A stretch of DNA of 64,000 nucleotides. It comes from Rhodospirillaceae bacterium. GTDB taxonomy: Bacteria; Pseudomonadota; Alphaproteobacteria; UBA8366. Both the position numbers and the translations under genes were made by a program. How positions within the stretch are numbered: position 1 is the stretch's first letter; every line of letters begins with the position of its first letter. The notes under the pieces are model-generated. The model did not search any database and had not been told where the DNA came from. It saw nothing but the letters and a program-made list of their open reading frames with translations. Positions 32,020 through 42,813 of this stretch are shown here, piece after piece. The stretch is from positions 62,001 through 126,000 of the forward strand of contig PAZH01000004.1 of the NCBI GenBank assembly GCA_002716125.1, read 5' to 3'.

Positions 32020-33319
32020 ACTTGCTGAGGTCCGTATCCTTGGCGAGGTCGGCGACCTGGGTACGGACGTAATCGGCGTCGATCGTGACCGTTTCGTCCT
32101 TGCGGTCGGTGGCCGTGAACGAGACTTCATCCAACAGTTTTTCCATTACGGTGTGGAGCCGCCGCGCCCCGATGTTCTCGACGTGCGAGTTCACCTCGGC
32201 GGCGAGACGCGCCAACTCGTCGATGGCCTCTTCCGCGAACTCAAGCGTCACGCCTTCGGTTCCCATGAGTGCGGAGTACTGTTTGATGAGGCTGTTCTCC
32301 GGCTCCCGGAGGATGCGTCCGAAATCTTCCTCGGTGAGCGCCTGCAACTCGACCCGGATGGGGAGCCGGCCTTGCAGCTCCGGCAGGAGGTCTGAGGGCT
32401 TCGCCAAATGGAACGCGCCGGATGCGATAAAGAGGATATGATCGGTTTTCACGGCACCGTGCTTGGTTGAAACGGTCGTTCCTTCGATCAAGGGCAGCAA
32501 GTCGCGCTGCACACCCTCGCGGCTGACATCCGCGCCGTGGCGCTCCGACTTGGCGCAAATCTTATCGAGCTCGTCGAGGAAGACGATCCCGTTTTGCTCC
32601 ACGACGTCGATGGCCTCGCGGACGATCTTGTCTTCGTCCACGAGTTTGTCGCCCTCTTCCTCAAGCAAAACGTCGTAAGATTCCGCGACCGACATGCGCC
32701 GCGGCTTGGTGCGGCCGCCGAAAGCTTTGCCAAGCATATCGTTGAGATTGATCATGCCCATCTGCGCGCCCGGGGCCCCAGGTATGTCGAAAGTTGGCAG
32801 GCCCATCGAACCGGTGTCCTGCACTTCAAGTTCAATCTCTTTATCGTCCAGCTCGCCGTTGCGAAGCTTTTGGCGAAAACTGTTGCGCGTCGATTCGCCG
32901 GCGTTCTCGCCGACCAAGGCGTCGAGCACACGTTCTTCAGCCATGATCTCCGCTTTCGCTTCGACGTCCTTGCGGTGCTGCTCGCGGATCATGTGGATGG
33001 CGGCTTCGACCAGATCGCGGACGATCTGTTCGACGTCGCGGCCGACATAGCCGACCTCGGTGAACTTCGTCGCCTCGACTTTGATAAAGGGCGCTTTGTC
33101 CAATTTCGCGAGGCGGCGCGCGATTTCCGTTTTACCGACACCCGTCGGGCCGATCATTAGGATGTTCTTCGGCAGGACCTCTTCGCGCAGTTCTTCCGGC
33201 AGTTGCTGGCGGCGCCAACGGTTGCGTAACGCAACGGCAACGGCGCGTTTGGCGTCGTTCTGTCCGACGATGTGGCGATCGAGTTCGGAGACGATCTCGC
33301 GGGGGCTGAAACTGGTCAT
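32009..33319 (-). CDS. hslU: ATP-dependent protease ATPase subunit HslU
   Basis: [53 protein letters not shown]-terminal LSKFIL. Confidence 0.98.
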   Translation of the reverse strand: MTSFSPREIVSELDRHIVGQNDAKRAVAVALRNRWRRQQLPEELREEVLPKNILMIGPTGVGKTEIARRLAKLDKAPFIKVEATKFTEVGYVGRDVEQIVRDLVEAAIHMIREQHRKDVEAKAEIMAEERVLDALVGENAGESTRNSFRQKLRNGELDDKEIELEVQDTGSMGLPTFDIPGAPGAQMGMINLNDMLGKAFGGRTKPRRMSVAESYDVLLEEEGDKLVDEDKIVREAIDVVEQNGIVFLDELDKICAKSERHGADVSREGVQRDLLPLIEGTTVSTKHGAVKTDHILFIASGAFHLAKPSDLLPELQGRLPIRVELQALTEEDFGRILREPENSLIKQYSALMGTEGVTLEFAEEAIDELARLAAEVNSHVENIGARRLHTVMEKLLDEVSFTATDRKDETVTIDADYVRTQVADLAKDTDLSKFIL

Positions 33320-33858
33320 ACGGTCTCCAGGACGACGGATTCGTTGGTGTAGACGCAAATATCGGCGGCGATTTGCATGGCTTTGCGGGCAATGGCCTCG
33401 GCATCCATGTCTTCTCGGTCCATCAGCGCGCGGGCCGCCGCCAGCGCATAATTGCCGCCGGACCCGATGCCGATCAGGCCGTCTTCCGGCTCCAGCACGT
33501 CACCCGTACCCGACAGGATCAGCGAGACCGACGGGTCCGCCACGGCCATCATGGCTTCAAGACGGCGCAAGTATCGGTCGGTCCGCCAATCTTTGGCGAG
33601 TTCGACACAAGCGCGCGTGAGCTGCGATGGATACTGTTCGAGTTTGGATTCGAGGCGTTCGAACAAGGTGAACGCATCGGCGGTCGCGCCGGCAAAGCCG
33701 ACAACCACCTTGCCGTCGGCGATGCGCCGCACTTTGGTCGCGTTTGATTTGATAACGGTTTGGCCGAGGCTGACTTGCCCGTCGCCCGCGACGACGACCT
33801 TGCCGTCTTTGCGAACGGAGAGGATTGTCGTCCCGTGCCAGGATTGGGGCTCGCTCAT
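33316..33858 (-). CDS. hslV: ATP-dependent protease peptidase subunit HslV
   Basis: [37 protein letters not shown]; start set at MSEPQSWHG. Confidence 0.97.
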   Translation of the reverse strand: MSEPQSWHGTTILSVRKDGKVVVAGDGQVSLGQTVIKSNATKVRRIADGKVVVGFAGATADAFTLFERLESKLEQYPSQLTRACVELAKDWRTDRYLRRLEAMMAVADPSVSLILSGTGDVLEPEDGLIGIGSGGNYALAAARALMDREDMDAEAIARKAMQIAADICVYTNESVVLETV

Positions 33859-33889
33859 GGATGCGTCCGAAGCAGTTGATCGTCGCCCC

Positions 33890-33938
33890 CATGTGGCGTG
33901 GAAACCCCGCCGGGTCAAGGGCGGGGTGTTGCCACATG
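33890..33938 (-). promoter_or_regulatory. Nested inverted repeat in hslV upstream region (leader structure or terminator)
   Basis: Outer arms CATGTGGC (33890-33897)/GCCACATG (33931-33938); inner arms CCCCGCC (33905-33911)/GGCGGGG (33920-33926). Confidence 0.7.
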
Positions 33939-33951
33939 TATATTTCGGACT

Positions 33952-34857
33952 CTAGTCGAGCTCCATTCCATCCATGCCGGAGTTCTTACGGCATTGCGCG
34001 ATCATCTCGCGAATCTTGGGGCCGAGGGCGGCCGGATCGTCCATCTGATCGATCTCTGCGCCGCGGCGCCAACCTTCGCAGACCGCAACCATGCCGGCAC
34101 CGGCCTGGATCACGCGGCCCGAGATGTCTTGCGCTTCCTCGCTCGCCAAATAGACGATGGTCGGCGAGACCCAGCTCGGATCGCGGACTTGCTTATCTTC
34201 TTCGCTGTATTCCCGCAGATTGTCGGTCATCCGCGTGTACGCGCTCGGCGAAATCGCGTTCACCGTCACACCGATCTGGGCAAGTTCCCGCGCCGCGATG
34301 ATCGTGAAGGCGGCAATGCCGGCTTTGGCGGCGCCGTAGTTTGTCTGCCCGATATTGCCGTAAATGCCGGACGTCGAGCTCGTGTTGATGATCCGGCCCA
34401 TCACCGGCTTGCCGTCGTCGTTTTGTTTCGACATGGCACGCCAGTACGATGCGGCATGGCGGGACGGCGCGAACGTGCCCTTGAGATGGACTTGAATAAC
34501 CGCATCCCATTCTTCCTCGGTCATGTTGACCAGCATCCGGTCGCGCAGGATGCCGGCGTTGTTGACGAGAATATCGAGCTTGCCGAACGTGTTGATGGCC
34601 GTGTCGACCATGTTTTTGGCGCCGTCGAAATTGCTGACGTCGTCGCCGTTGACGATGGCTTCGCCACCGGCCGCTTTAATCTCATCGACCACTTGCTGCG
34701 CTGGAGATTCGTCCGCTCCCTTGCCGTCGACGCCGGCACCGAGATCGTTCACGACAACCTTTGCACCTGCGTTTGCCAATTGAAGCGCATGTTGCCGGCC
34801 GACGCCCCGCGCCGCTCCGGTGACGATCGCAACGCGACCTTCGCATAGACCCGCCAT
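33952..34857 (-). CDS. SDR family oxidoreductase
   Basis: VAIVTGAARGVGRQHALQLANAGAKVVVNDLGA, ILVNNAGILRDRML, NYGAAKAG. Confidence 0.93.
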   Translation of the reverse strand: MAGLCEGRVAIVTGAARGVGRQHALQLANAGAKVVVNDLGAGVDGKGADESPAQQVVDEIKAAGGEAIVNGDDVSNFDGAKNMVDTAINTFGKLDILVNNAGILRDRMLVNMTEEEWDAVIQVHLKGTFAPSRHAASYWRAMSKQNDDGKPVMGRIINTSSTSGIYGNIGQTNYGAAKAGIAAFTIIAARELAQIGVTVNAISPSAYTRMTDNLREYSEEDKQVRDPSWVSPTIVYLASEEAQDISGRVIQAGAGMVAVCEGWRRGAEIDQMDDPAALGPKIREMIAQCRKNSGMDGMELD

Positions 34858-35014
34858 TTTCTTTCCTTTCTGCTAAGCACGACTTCTCGAAGAACCTAGG
34901 GCGCGATGGCGAGAGGGCGAGGAATTAGGAGACGCGAGAAATTCAGGCCATGGGTGGCGTCTCTGAAGACTTCCTGCTACAAGACGCCCCGCCAACGAAT
35001 TGGGAGATAGCGCC

Positions 35015-35614
35015 ATGCGCCAAGCGAGTGTTGAGCGCAATACGAAAGAGACGCAGATATCGGCTGAGATCGCCCTCGACGGGTCCGGAACGTATGACGT
35101 TTCGACCGGTATCGGGTTTCTCGACCATATGCTCGAGCAGCTCTCCCGCCACAGTTTGATGGATTTGAAAGTGCGGGCGCAGGGCGATCTGCACATCGAC
35201 TTTCACCACACGACCGAAGATACCGGCTATGTGGTGGGCGAAGCGTTGAGTAAGGCGTTGGGCGACCGCGCCGGAATCGTGCGCTATGGGTCCGCGTTAA
35301 TTCCCATGGACGAAACCCTCACGCGGGTGGCGCTCGATTCCTCCAATCGGCCTTATCTGGTGTGGAAGGTGGATTTTTCGCGCCCTAAATTGGGGGAGAT
35401 GGATACCGAACTCTTCCAGGAATGGTTCAAGGCTTTCGCGCAGTCCGCCGGTTTGACCCTGCATGTCGAAACCCTGTATGGCGAGAACAACCACCACATT
35501 GTCGAATCGTGTTTCAAGGGGCTGGCGCGCGCGCTGAAAGAGGCGATCGCAATCGATCCGCGCAAGGCCGATGCCGTGCCGTCCACCAAAGGCGTCCTCG
35601 GCGGCTCGCTATAA
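35015..35614 (+). CDS. hisB: Imidazoleglycerol-phosphate dehydratase
   Basis: [59 protein letters not shown]. Confidence 0.98.
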   Translation: MRQASVERNTKETQISAEIALDGSGTYDVSTGIGFLDHMLEQLSRHSLMDLKVRAQGDLHIDFHHTTEDTGYVVGEALSKALGDRAGIVRYGSALIPMDETLTRVALDSSNRPYLVWKVDFSRPKLGEMDTELFQEWFKAFAQSAGLTLHVETLYGENNHHIVESCFKGLARALKEAIAIDPRKADAVPSTKGVLGGSL

Positions 35615-35615
35615 G

Positions 35616-36242
35616 ATGTCAGTTGCAATTGTCGATTACGGTTCGGGCAATCTGCGCTCGGCGGCAAAAGGGTTTGAAAAATTTTCATCCGCGCCTGTCG
35701 TCGTGACGGCGGATCCGACCGAGGTGGTGCGCGCCGACCGAATCGTCTTGCCGGGACAGGGCGCGTTTGCGGATTGCTTTGCCGGCCTTTCGGCGCTCGA
35801 CGGTATGATCGATGTCTTACGGGAAGCGGTGCTCGAGCGCGCGGTGCCGTTCTTCGGTATTTGTGTTGGGATGCAATTGATGGCCACTGCGGGCTTGGAA
35901 CACGGCCGCCATGATGGTCTTGATTGGATTGGCGGCGAGGTGGTCCCGATGAACTTGTCCGATAGTTCGTTAAAAATTCCTCATATGGGATGGAATGAGT
36001 TGAAAGTGGCGGCCTCGCATCCTGTGTTGGACGGTGTGCAGACCGGCGATCACGTGTATTTCGTTCATAGTTATCATTTCGCGGTAGCGGAGAGCGCAGC
36101 TCTGCTGGCGAGTGTCGATTATGGGGGCGATCAGACCGCGATCGTGGGTCGCGACAATATGATCGGCACGCAATTCCACCCGGAAAAAAGCCAAGCGACG
36201 GGCCTCCGGATGATTGAAAACTTTCTGAATTGGAGGCCGTAA
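35616..36242 (+). CDS. hisH: Imidazole glycerol phosphate synthase subunit HisH
   Basis: [42 protein letters not shown]. Confidence 0.98.
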   Translation: MSVAIVDYGSGNLRSAAKGFEKFSSAPVVVTADPTEVVRADRIVLPGQGAFADCFAGLSALDGMIDVLREAVLERAVPFFGICVGMQLMATAGLEHGRHDGLDWIGGEVVPMNLSDSSLKIPHMGWNELKVAASHPVLDGVQTGDHVYFVHSYHFAVAESAALLASVDYGGDQTAIVGRDNMIGTQFHPEKSQATGLRMIENFLNWRP

Positions 36243-36245
36243 TCG

Positions 36246-36779
36246 ATGGCTGACAAATCGGTAGAAGTCTTGGACGATATCTCACCGCGCGATCTCAACG
36301 ATCTTTGCGATGCAGCGGAAAGTGCGATCACCGAAGGCGGCGGTTTCGGCTGGATTGACGTGCCGCCGCGGCAAACGCTGGAGACCTACTGGCGAGGCGT
36401 CATGCTGGTGCCGGAGCGGACGCTGTTTGTCGGCCGACTGGATAGTGTGATCGCCGGTTCCGCGCAGCTGGTCCGGCCGACCAAGAACAATGAAGCGCAA
36501 TCGCATGCGGCGGCACTGACGACCAATTTCGTGGCGCCCTGGGCACGCGGATACGGCATTGGTCACGCCTTGATCCAAGCGGTTGTCGATCGGGCGCGGG
36601 CGGACGGTTTCGCCATCCTCAATCTTGATGTGCGCGCGACCCAGGATATCGCAATCGCGCGTTACGACTCGCTGGGATTCGTGCGTTGGGCCGAAAATCC
36701 GCACTATGCGCGCGTCGGGGACGAGTGGGTGACCGGCTACTATTACTACAAGGTCCTCAACGAGGAGAGCGGCTGTTGA
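36246..36779 (+). CDS. GNAT family N-acetyltransferase
   Basis: [51 protein letters not shown]. Confidence 0.9.
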   Translation: MADKSVEVLDDISPRDLNDLCDAAESAITEGGGFGWIDVPPRQTLETYWRGVMLVPERTLFVGRLDSVIAGSAQLVRPTKNNEAQSHAAALTTNFVAPWARGYGIGHALIQAVVDRARADGFAILNLDVRATQDIAIARYDSLGFVRWAENPHYARVGDEWVTGYYYYKVLNEESGC

Positions 36780-37504
36780 TCCTTTACCCGGCCATCGACC
36801 TAAAGGACGGTCAATGCGTGCGCCTGCGTCTTGGCGACATGGATCAGTCGACGGTCTTTAATGACGACCCGGCGGCACAGGCCCGTGATTTCGCGGCGGC
36901 CGGCTGCGAATGGTTGCATCTGGTCGATTTAAATGGCGCGTTTGAAGGCAAGCCAGTGAACGCGTCGGCGGTCGAAGCAATCCTGGGCGCGACGGATATT
37001 CCCGTTCAATTGGGCGGCGGCATTCGCGATATGGCGACCATCGATGCGTGGCTCGAGCGGGGGATTCGCCGGGTGATACTCGGCACTGTGGCGGTAAAAG
37101 ATCCGGATTTGGTTCGCGCCGCCTGCGATAAATGGCCGGGTCGTGTCGCCGTCGGCATTGACGCCAAGGGCGGCAAAGTCGCGATCGAAGGATGGGCTGA
37201 AGTCTCGGAATTGACGGCGGAAGCGCTCGCCGCGGAATTTGAAGGCGCCGGCGTTTCGGCCATCATTCATACCGACGTGGACCGCGACGGTGTGCTTGCT
37301 GGTCCCAATATCGAAGCGACGGCCCGGCTCGCCGCATCGACGGCCATTCCGGTGATCGCGAGCGGTGGCGTCTCGTCACTCGACGATCTCATGGCGATCC
37401 AAGCGAACGGCACGATCGAGGGTGCCATCAGTGGCCGCGCGCTCTACGATGGGCGAATCAATCTCGAAGAAGCGCTTTCGTCGCTTCGCGAACGGACTTC
37501 TTAA
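36776..37504 (+). CDS. hisA: Phosphoribosylformimino-5-aminoimidazole carboxamide ribotide isomerase
   Basis: [40 protein letters not shown]; probable TTG start overlapping the GNAT stop. Confidence 0.96.
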   Translation: MILYPAIDLKDGQCVRLRLGDMDQSTVFNDDPAAQARDFAAAGCEWLHLVDLNGAFEGKPVNASAVEAILGATDIPVQLGGGIRDMATIDAWLERGIRRVILGTVAVKDPDLVRAACDKWPGRVAVGIDAKGGKVAIEGWAEVSELTAEALAAEFEGAGVSAIIHTDVDRDGVLAGPNIEATARLAASTAIPVIASGGVSSLDDLMAIQANGTIEGAISGRALYDGRINLEEALSSLRERTS

Positions 37505-37505
37505 C

Positions 37506-38261
37506 ATGCTGAAAACAAGGATAATTCCCTGTTTGGACGTGCACGCGGGCCGTGTCGTGAAAGGTGTGAATTTCGTCGACCTTCGCGATGCGGGCGACCC
37601 CGTGGAGCAGGCCCGTGTCTACGATAAGGCGGGCGCCGACGAGTTGACCTTCCTCGATATCACGGCGTCGCACGAAGATCGCGATACGATCTACGACGTG
37701 GTCGCACGAACGGCGGAAGAGGTCTTCATGCCTCTGACTGTCGGTGGGGGCGTGCGCACGGTCGACGATATTCGAAAGTTGCTGCTGGCCGGTGCGGATA
37801 AGGTTTCGATCAATACGGCGGCCGTTCATCGCCCGGAATTTGTCGCGGAAGCGGCCGCACGATTCGGCAGCCAATGCATTGTGGTCGCCATCGATGCGAA
37901 ATCGACAGGCCCCGGCAAATGGGAAGTGTTTACTCATGGCGGGCGGAACGAAACGGGGATCGATGTCATCGAATGGGCGCAACGGATGGCCGCCGATGCC
38001 GGTGAGCTCCTATTGACGTCAATGGATCGCGACGGGACGAAAAGCGGCTTCGACACGGCATTGACCCGCGCCGTCTCCGACGCTGTGCCGGTGCCCGTGA
38101 TCGCGAGCGGCGGCGTCGGGACGTTACAGCATTTGGTCGATGGGGTGGTCGATGGCCACGCGTCGGCGGTGCTCGCTGCCTCGATTTTTCATTTCGGCGA
38201 ATTTACCATTGGCGAAGCGAAAGCACATATGGCCGCCGAAGGAGTGGCGGTTCGGCCCTGA
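37506..38261 (+). CDS. hisF: Imidazole glycerol phosphate synthase subunit HisF
   Basis: [46 protein letters not shown]. Confidence 0.98.
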   Translation: MLKTRIIPCLDVHAGRVVKGVNFVDLRDAGDPVEQARVYDKAGADELTFLDITASHEDRDTIYDVVARTAEEVFMPLTVGGGVRTVDDIRKLLLAGADKVSINTAAVHRPEFVAEAAARFGSQCIVVAIDAKSTGPGKWEVFTHGGRNETGIDVIEWAQRMAADAGELLLTSMDRDGTKSGFDTALTRAVSDAVPVPVIASGGVGTLQHLVDGVVDGHASAVLAASIFHFGEFTIGEAKAHMAAEGVAVRP

Positions 38262-38295
38262 CAGGCCGGGCGATTTCTGCTAGGGCTTGCCTACT

Positions 38296-38634
38296 ATGAC
38301 GGGAACGGATCAAAGCGCAGAGATTCTCGACCGGCTTTTCGATGTGATCGAAAGCCGTCGCGGCGGCGATCCCGATTCCTCGTACACGGCGAAGCTTTTG
38401 GCGGGCGGGACGGAGAAGATCGCGCAGAAAGTCGGTGAGGAAGCGGTCGAGGCCGTGATTGAAGCCGTGCGCGGCGGCGATGGAAAACTTGCCGAGGAAA
38501 GTGCGGACCTCCTGTATCACTTGTTGGTCCTTTGGGCGGACAAAGGTGTACGACCCGAAGAAGTCTGGGGCGTTCTCGCCGGCCGGTTCGGGCTTTCCGG
38601 CATCGATGAGAAGAATTCGAGGGAAAAGGATTAA
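38296..38634 (+). CDS. hisE: Phosphoribosyl-ATP diphosphatase
   Basis: DPDSSYTAKLLAGGTEKIAQKVGEEAVEAVIEA, EESADLLYHLLVL. Confidence 0.96.
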   Translation: MTGTDQSAEILDRLFDVIESRRGGDPDSSYTAKLLAGGTEKIAQKVGEEAVEAVIEAVRGGDGKLAEESADLLYHLLVLWADKGVRPEEVWGVLAGRFGLSGIDEKNSREKD

Positions 38635-38638
38635 GGCG

Positions 38639-39007
38639 ATGGCTTACGACAACGAGAATATTTTCGCCAAGATTCTGCGAGGCGAAATTTCCTGCGATAA
38701 GGTTTATGAGAACGACCACGCGCTCGCGTTCAAGGACATCAATCCGCAGGCGCCGGTCCATATTCTCGTCATCCCGAAGGGGCCTTACGTCTCCTATGCC
38801 GATTTCGGACAGCAAGCGAGCGACGCGGAGTTGGCCGGGTTCATGCGTGCGGTCGGCGAAGTGGCAAAGCAACTTGGCGTCACCGAGCGTGGCAGCCGCA
38901 TCCTCTCGAACCAGGGCGAAGACGGCCACCAAGAGGTGCCCCACTTCCATGTCCACCTCTTCGGTGGCAAGGACCTGGGCCGGATGATCAAACCGATCGA
39001 TAAATAA
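38639..39007 (+). CDS. HIT family (histidine triad) protein
   Basis: NIFAKILRGEISCDKVYENDHALAFKDINPQAPVHILVIPKG, VPHFHVHLFGG. Confidence 0.96.
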   Translation: MAYDNENIFAKILRGEISCDKVYENDHALAFKDINPQAPVHILVIPKGPYVSYADFGQQASDAELAGFMRAVGEVAKQLGVTERGSRILSNQGEDGHQEVPHFHVHLFGGKDLGRMIKPIDK

Positions 39008-39010
39008 ACG

Positions 39011-39817
39011 CTAGCCGTCCCGCTCTTTACGCAGGGCGGTGACTTCTTCACGCAGCGCCTTTATTTCAGCCAGAATCTCGACCCGTTCTTCGTGGCCGTG
39101 TTCTTCGGCTTCGTGCACTTCTTGCATGGAGTTGACGACGACGGCGATGAAGAGGTTGAGGACCGCGAAGGTGGTGACCAGGATGAAGGGGATGAAGAAG
39201 GCCCAGGCAAAGGGGAAGGTTTCCATCACCGGGCGGACGATACCCATCGACCAGGATTCGAGTGTCATGATCTGGAAGAGCGAATAGAGCGAGTCCCCGA
39301 CATCGCCGAACCAGTCTGGGAATTCCCGGCCGAAGAAGTTCGTTGCCATGACGCCAAAGACATAAAAGACCAGGATCATCAGCAACATGATGGACCCCAT
39401 GCCGGGAATGGCTTTGAGGAAAGCCTGCACCACGACACGCATCTTCGGCACGCTCGAGATCAATCGGAAGGCGCGCAAAATTCGGAGTGCGCGCAGCACG
39501 GCCATTCCCTCGCCGGTCGGCAGCAAGGCGATGGAAACGATGACGAAGTCGAAGACGTTCCAAGGATCGAGGAAATAGCGATGACGATAGGCGAATAGCT
39601 TTATCACGATCTCGGTGACGAAGATGGCGAGCGCTGCCTTGTCGAGCGCGATCAGCAAGCTGCCGTATGTCTCCATGATCGCGGGCGACGTCTCGAGGCC
39701 GAGAACGGCGGCATTGAGGAAGATCACGACAAGAATAAATCGCTGGAACCCGGAGGATTCAACGAAGCCTTGCGCACGTTCGGTCACGGTGTTCCGGGAA
39801 ACCTTCTCGGACATCAA
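39011..39817 (-). CDS. Bacterial voltage-gated sodium channel (NaChBac/NavAb-type ion transporter)
   Basis: S4-like LRALRILRAFRLIS; pore/filter FQIMTLESWSMGIVRPVMETFPFAWAFFIPFILVTTFAVLNLFIAVVVNSMQ; acidic neck and coiled-coil tail. Confidence 0.94.
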   Translation of the reverse strand: MMSEKVSRNTVTERAQGFVESSGFQRFILVVIFLNAAVLGLETSPAIMETYGSLLIALDKAALAIFVTEIVIKLFAYRHRYFLDPWNVFDFVIVSIALLPTGEGMAVLRALRILRAFRLISSVPKMRVVVQAFLKAIPGMGSIMLLMILVFYVFGVMATNFFGREFPDWFGDVGDSLYSLFQIMTLESWSMGIVRPVMETFPFAWAFFIPFILVTTFAVLNLFIAVVVNSMQEVHEAEEHGHEERVEILAEIKALREEVTALRKERDG

Positions 39818-39901
39818 GTCGCCCTCTGCCGGTTCGGGATGAGACTGACCGGCAGATTGGTCATCGTGCGGGCGCGGTCAAGGGGAATTCCACATTTTGG
39901 C

Positions 39902-41305
39902 TCAAGATTCGGCGATGCATTCCGCCGCCCGCAACCCGGTTATCACCGCTTTCGAAAGTCCGCCGAGATAAGCGGCGTTGGGCCCGCCTTCGATTCCGCC
40001 GGTGGCGGAGCCGGCGGCATACAGGCCGGCAATCGGTGCGCCCGCCGTATCGAGCGCGCGGCTCTGGGCGTCAATCGTGAGGCCGCCCATTGTATAGGTG
40101 ATACCGGCGCAGAGTTCGATGGCGTGGAACGGCGGCGTTTTGATCGGATGCGCCGGCACAACATCGGTGGTGCGGATCGGGTCGAGGCCCGCGAGGGCGC
40201 CGCCCTCGAGCGCGTTGTTGAATGCCGCGACTGTCATCGCAAGTGCCTCGCCCGGCACGTTGATTTGCGCGGCGAGCGCTTCGAGGCTGTCCGCTTCGTA
40301 GACCGTACCGCCTTCATTCACGAAGGCGGGATTCATGCAGGGTGGATAGCGATTGTCGGCGGCAAGGCCATTCCATACGGCGTCGTCGAAAACGACGCTT
40401 ATCGTTAAAGGGTCGTCCAACTTAGCGATCTCGTTCGCGAGATAGATGCCGCCGCGCCCTTCGTCGAACAAGCGATTGCCGGCCCCATCGACCAAAATGG
40501 ACGCGCGTGCGATCGCATCGATAGTCGGATAGGGCCAGAGCTTTTCGTTGTCGAACGTCTCGCGGCCCAACAAGTGGCCGTAGAATCGGTCGGTGCCCAC
40601 AAGCTGCGCGCCGAGGGCTTCAGCCATTCGGAGACCGTCACCGCAGCCGGTACCGGCCCCCCGGGTGAAGAGGGCGTCGGGCCGTGGGCTGATGAAGCGG
40701 CGCACCAACTCGGGGTCCCCTTGGAAGCCGCCGTCGCAGATCACGACCGCACGGCCGCGGAATTCGACGTCTTGGCCGCCGCGCGTTGCGCGTAGACCAA
40801 CGACCTTGCCGGCTTCTTGGAGGAGCGCTGTGCCGCGCACGCCGCGCTCCAGCGTGCCGCCGCCCGCCTCCATTTTGGCGGTTAGATTCCGCAGCAGCAT
40901 ATCCGGGCCGCGTCCCTGCCAATCGAGGCCCGGGCGCCGCGGACGCGGGGGTGCCAGCACCCAGCGCATCAGTTCTATCGCGCCGCCCTTGATGAATTTG
41001 GCACCATTGCCGCGAAGCCAATCGAGGGCCTTTTCGGCATCCGCCGCCATGATGGCCGCCAAGCCGCCGCTGCCGACCCCATCCGTCAGGTGGTCGATCT
41101 TCGCCAAGATATCGGCCTCGGGGGCGCGCATCTCCTTCTCGGCGACGTGCACGATACCGCCGGAAAATCGCGCGTTACACGGATAATCCGCCGGCTCCCC
41201 CTTCTCCAATACGATCGGCTTGAGGTCGAGTTCGGTGCAGCGCACCGCGGTCGACAGGCCGGCGATGCCGCCGCCGACAATGATCACATCGTAGGTCACG
41301 TCCAC
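39902..41305 (-). CDS. FAD-dependent oxidoreductase (tricarballylate dehydrogenase/fumarate reductase flavoprotein-like)
   Basis: DVIIVGGGIAGLSTAVRCTELDLKPIVLEKG; C-terminal GLYAAGSATGGIEGGPNAAYLGGLSKAVITG. Confidence 0.88.
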   Translation of the reverse strand: MDVTYDVIIVGGGIAGLSTAVRCTELDLKPIVLEKGEPADYPCNARFSGGIVHVAEKEMRAPEADILAKIDHLTDGVGSGGLAAIMAADAEKALDWLRGNGAKFIKGGAIELMRWVLAPPRPRRPGLDWQGRGPDMLLRNLTAKMEAGGGTLERGVRGTALLQEAGKVVGLRATRGGQDVEFRGRAVVICDGGFQGDPELVRRFISPRPDALFTRGAGTGCGDGLRMAEALGAQLVGTDRFYGHLLGRETFDNEKLWPYPTIDAIARASILVDGAGNRLFDEGRGGIYLANEIAKLDDPLTISVVFDDAVWNGLAADNRYPPCMNPAFVNEGGTVYEADSLEALAAQINVPGEALAMTVAAFNNALEGGALAGLDPIRTTDVVPAHPIKTPPFHAIELCAGITYTMGGLTIDAQSRALDTAGAPIAGLYAAGSATGGIEGGPNAAYLGGLSKAVITGLRAAECIAES

Positions 41306-41361
41306 TAAGCTCCAGTCCCCCAGGTGACTATTGAGTTAGCATTGATGTCAGGCGTGGCCAG

Positions 41362-42813
41362 CTATCGGCTCGGCGCGATCCGGCGATACGATAGGGCTTC
41401 CGCGATGTGGAGGCGGCGCACACTGTCTTGGCCGTCAAGGTCCGCCAAGGTGCGGGCGACGCGCAGGATACGGTGGTAGCCGCGGGCCGAAAGCTTCATA
41501 CGATCGGCGGCCTGGGTGAGAAGGGTTCGGCCTTCGTTGTCGGGGGCGGCGGTTTCTTCCAGCAAGGTGCCGTCGGCTTCGGCATTTACGCGGATGTCCT
41601 GGTCGGCGAACCGAAGGCATTGTATCTCGCGTGCGGCCGCGACCCGGGCCGCAATCTCTGCACTGCCTTCGGCCGGCGGCGGGAGGGAGAGCTCGGCGGC
41701 GCGTACGGGCGGGACGTCCAAGTGCAGATCGATTCGGTCGAATAACGGTCCGGAAATTTTGGCCTGATAGTCGAGGCCGCAACGCGGTGCGCGCGAACAT
41801 GCGAGTGCGGGATCCTCGAGATGCCCGCAGCGGCAGGGGTTCATCGCCGCGATAAACTGGAAACGGGCCGGATAATCTACGTGGCTGTTCGCGCGCGCGA
41901 TGACGGCCCGACCGGTTTCCATCGGTTGACGAAGGGCCTCGAGCGCCGGGCGATTGAATTCCGGGAGCTCATCGAGAAAAAGCACACCATTGTGTGCGAG
42001 GGATATCTCGCCGGGCTGGACTCGGACCCCACCGCCCACCAATGCCGGTAGGGATGCGGAATGATGCGGATCGCGGAAAGGCCGCCGCCGGGTCATCTGG
42101 CCGCTGTCGAGCAAGCCCGCAACGCTGTGGATCATGCTGACCTCTAGGGCTTCTTCCGGCGCCATCGGTGGCAGCAGGCCCGCCATGCGCTGCGCCAGCA
42201 TCGATTTGCCGGCGCCGGGTGGGCCGACCATCAGCACGTTGTGGCCGCCGGCGGCGGCAACCTCCAACGCCCGTTTTGCGGTTTCCTGTCCCTTGATGTC
42301 CCTGAGATCGAGATAGGGCGACGTGTCGGCGATGGCGCCCGGTTGGGGTGGGGAGAGCACCTGGTTGCCTTTGAAATGATTGATCAGTGCGACGAGATCG
42401 GGAGGTGCCAAAATCGGGATCGCGCCGGCCCATGCCGCTTCACCGCCGGTTACCGCCGGACAAATCAAACCGCGTTCGGCGGCATTGGCGCCGATTGCCG
42501 CTGGCAACACGCCCGCGACGGGGGAGAGTGTTCCGTCGAGCGCCAATTCGCCAAGCATGGCGTATTCGTCCAATTCGTCCTGTTGAAGAACACCCATTGA
42601 GATGAGGAGGCCGACCGCGATCGGCAGATCGTAGTGGCTCCCCTCTTTGAGAACGTCGGCGGGCGACAGGTTAACCACGATGCGTCGCGGCGGCAGTGCC
42701 AGTCCGATGGAGCCGAGCGCGGCGCGGACACGCTCCCGGCTTTCCCCGACGGCCTTGTCGGGTAAGCCGACAACCGTGAAGGCCGGCATTCCGTTTGTCA
42801 TTTGGATTTGCAC
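41362..42813 (-). CDS. comM: YifB/ComM family Mg-chelatase-like AAA ATPase; N-terminus interrupted by an in-frame TAG
   Basis: NGMPAFTVVGLPDKAVGESRERVRAALGSIGLALPPRRIVVNLSPADVLKEGSHYDLPIAVGLL; VGPPGAGKSMLAQRMAGLLPP. Upstream frame MAVACTKTVAFQGIDTL-TAG-ID precedes the GTG at 42813. Confidence 0.93.
   Translation of the reverse strand: MQIQMTNGMPAFTVVGLPDKAVGESRERVRAALGSIGLALPPRRIVVNLSPADVLKEGSHYDLPIAVGLLISMGVLQQDELDEYAMLGELALDGTLSPVAGVLPAAIGANAAERGLICPAVTGGEAAWAGAIPILAPPDLVALINHFKGNQVLSPPQPGAIADTSPYLDLRDIKGQETAKRALEVAAAGGHNVLMVGPPGAGKSMLAQRMAGLLPPMAPEEALEVSMIHSVAGLLDSGQMTRRRPFRDPHHSASLPALVGGGVRVQPGEISLAHNGVLFLDELPEFNRPALEALRQPMETGRAVIARANSHVDYPARFQFIAAMNPCRCGHLEDPALACSRAPRCGLDYQAKISGPLFDRIDLHLDVPPVRAAELSLPPPAEGSAEIAARVAAAREIQCLRFADQDIRVNAEADGTLLEETAAPDNEGRTLLTQAADRMKLSARGYHRILRVARTLADLDGQDSVRRLHIAEALSYRRIAPSR

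Noticed and set aside
39902-40408. Plus-strand ORFs opposite the FAD oxidoreductase and the ion channel (for example 39770-40408)
   Set aside because: Antisense translations in GC-rich sequence with no recognisable domain
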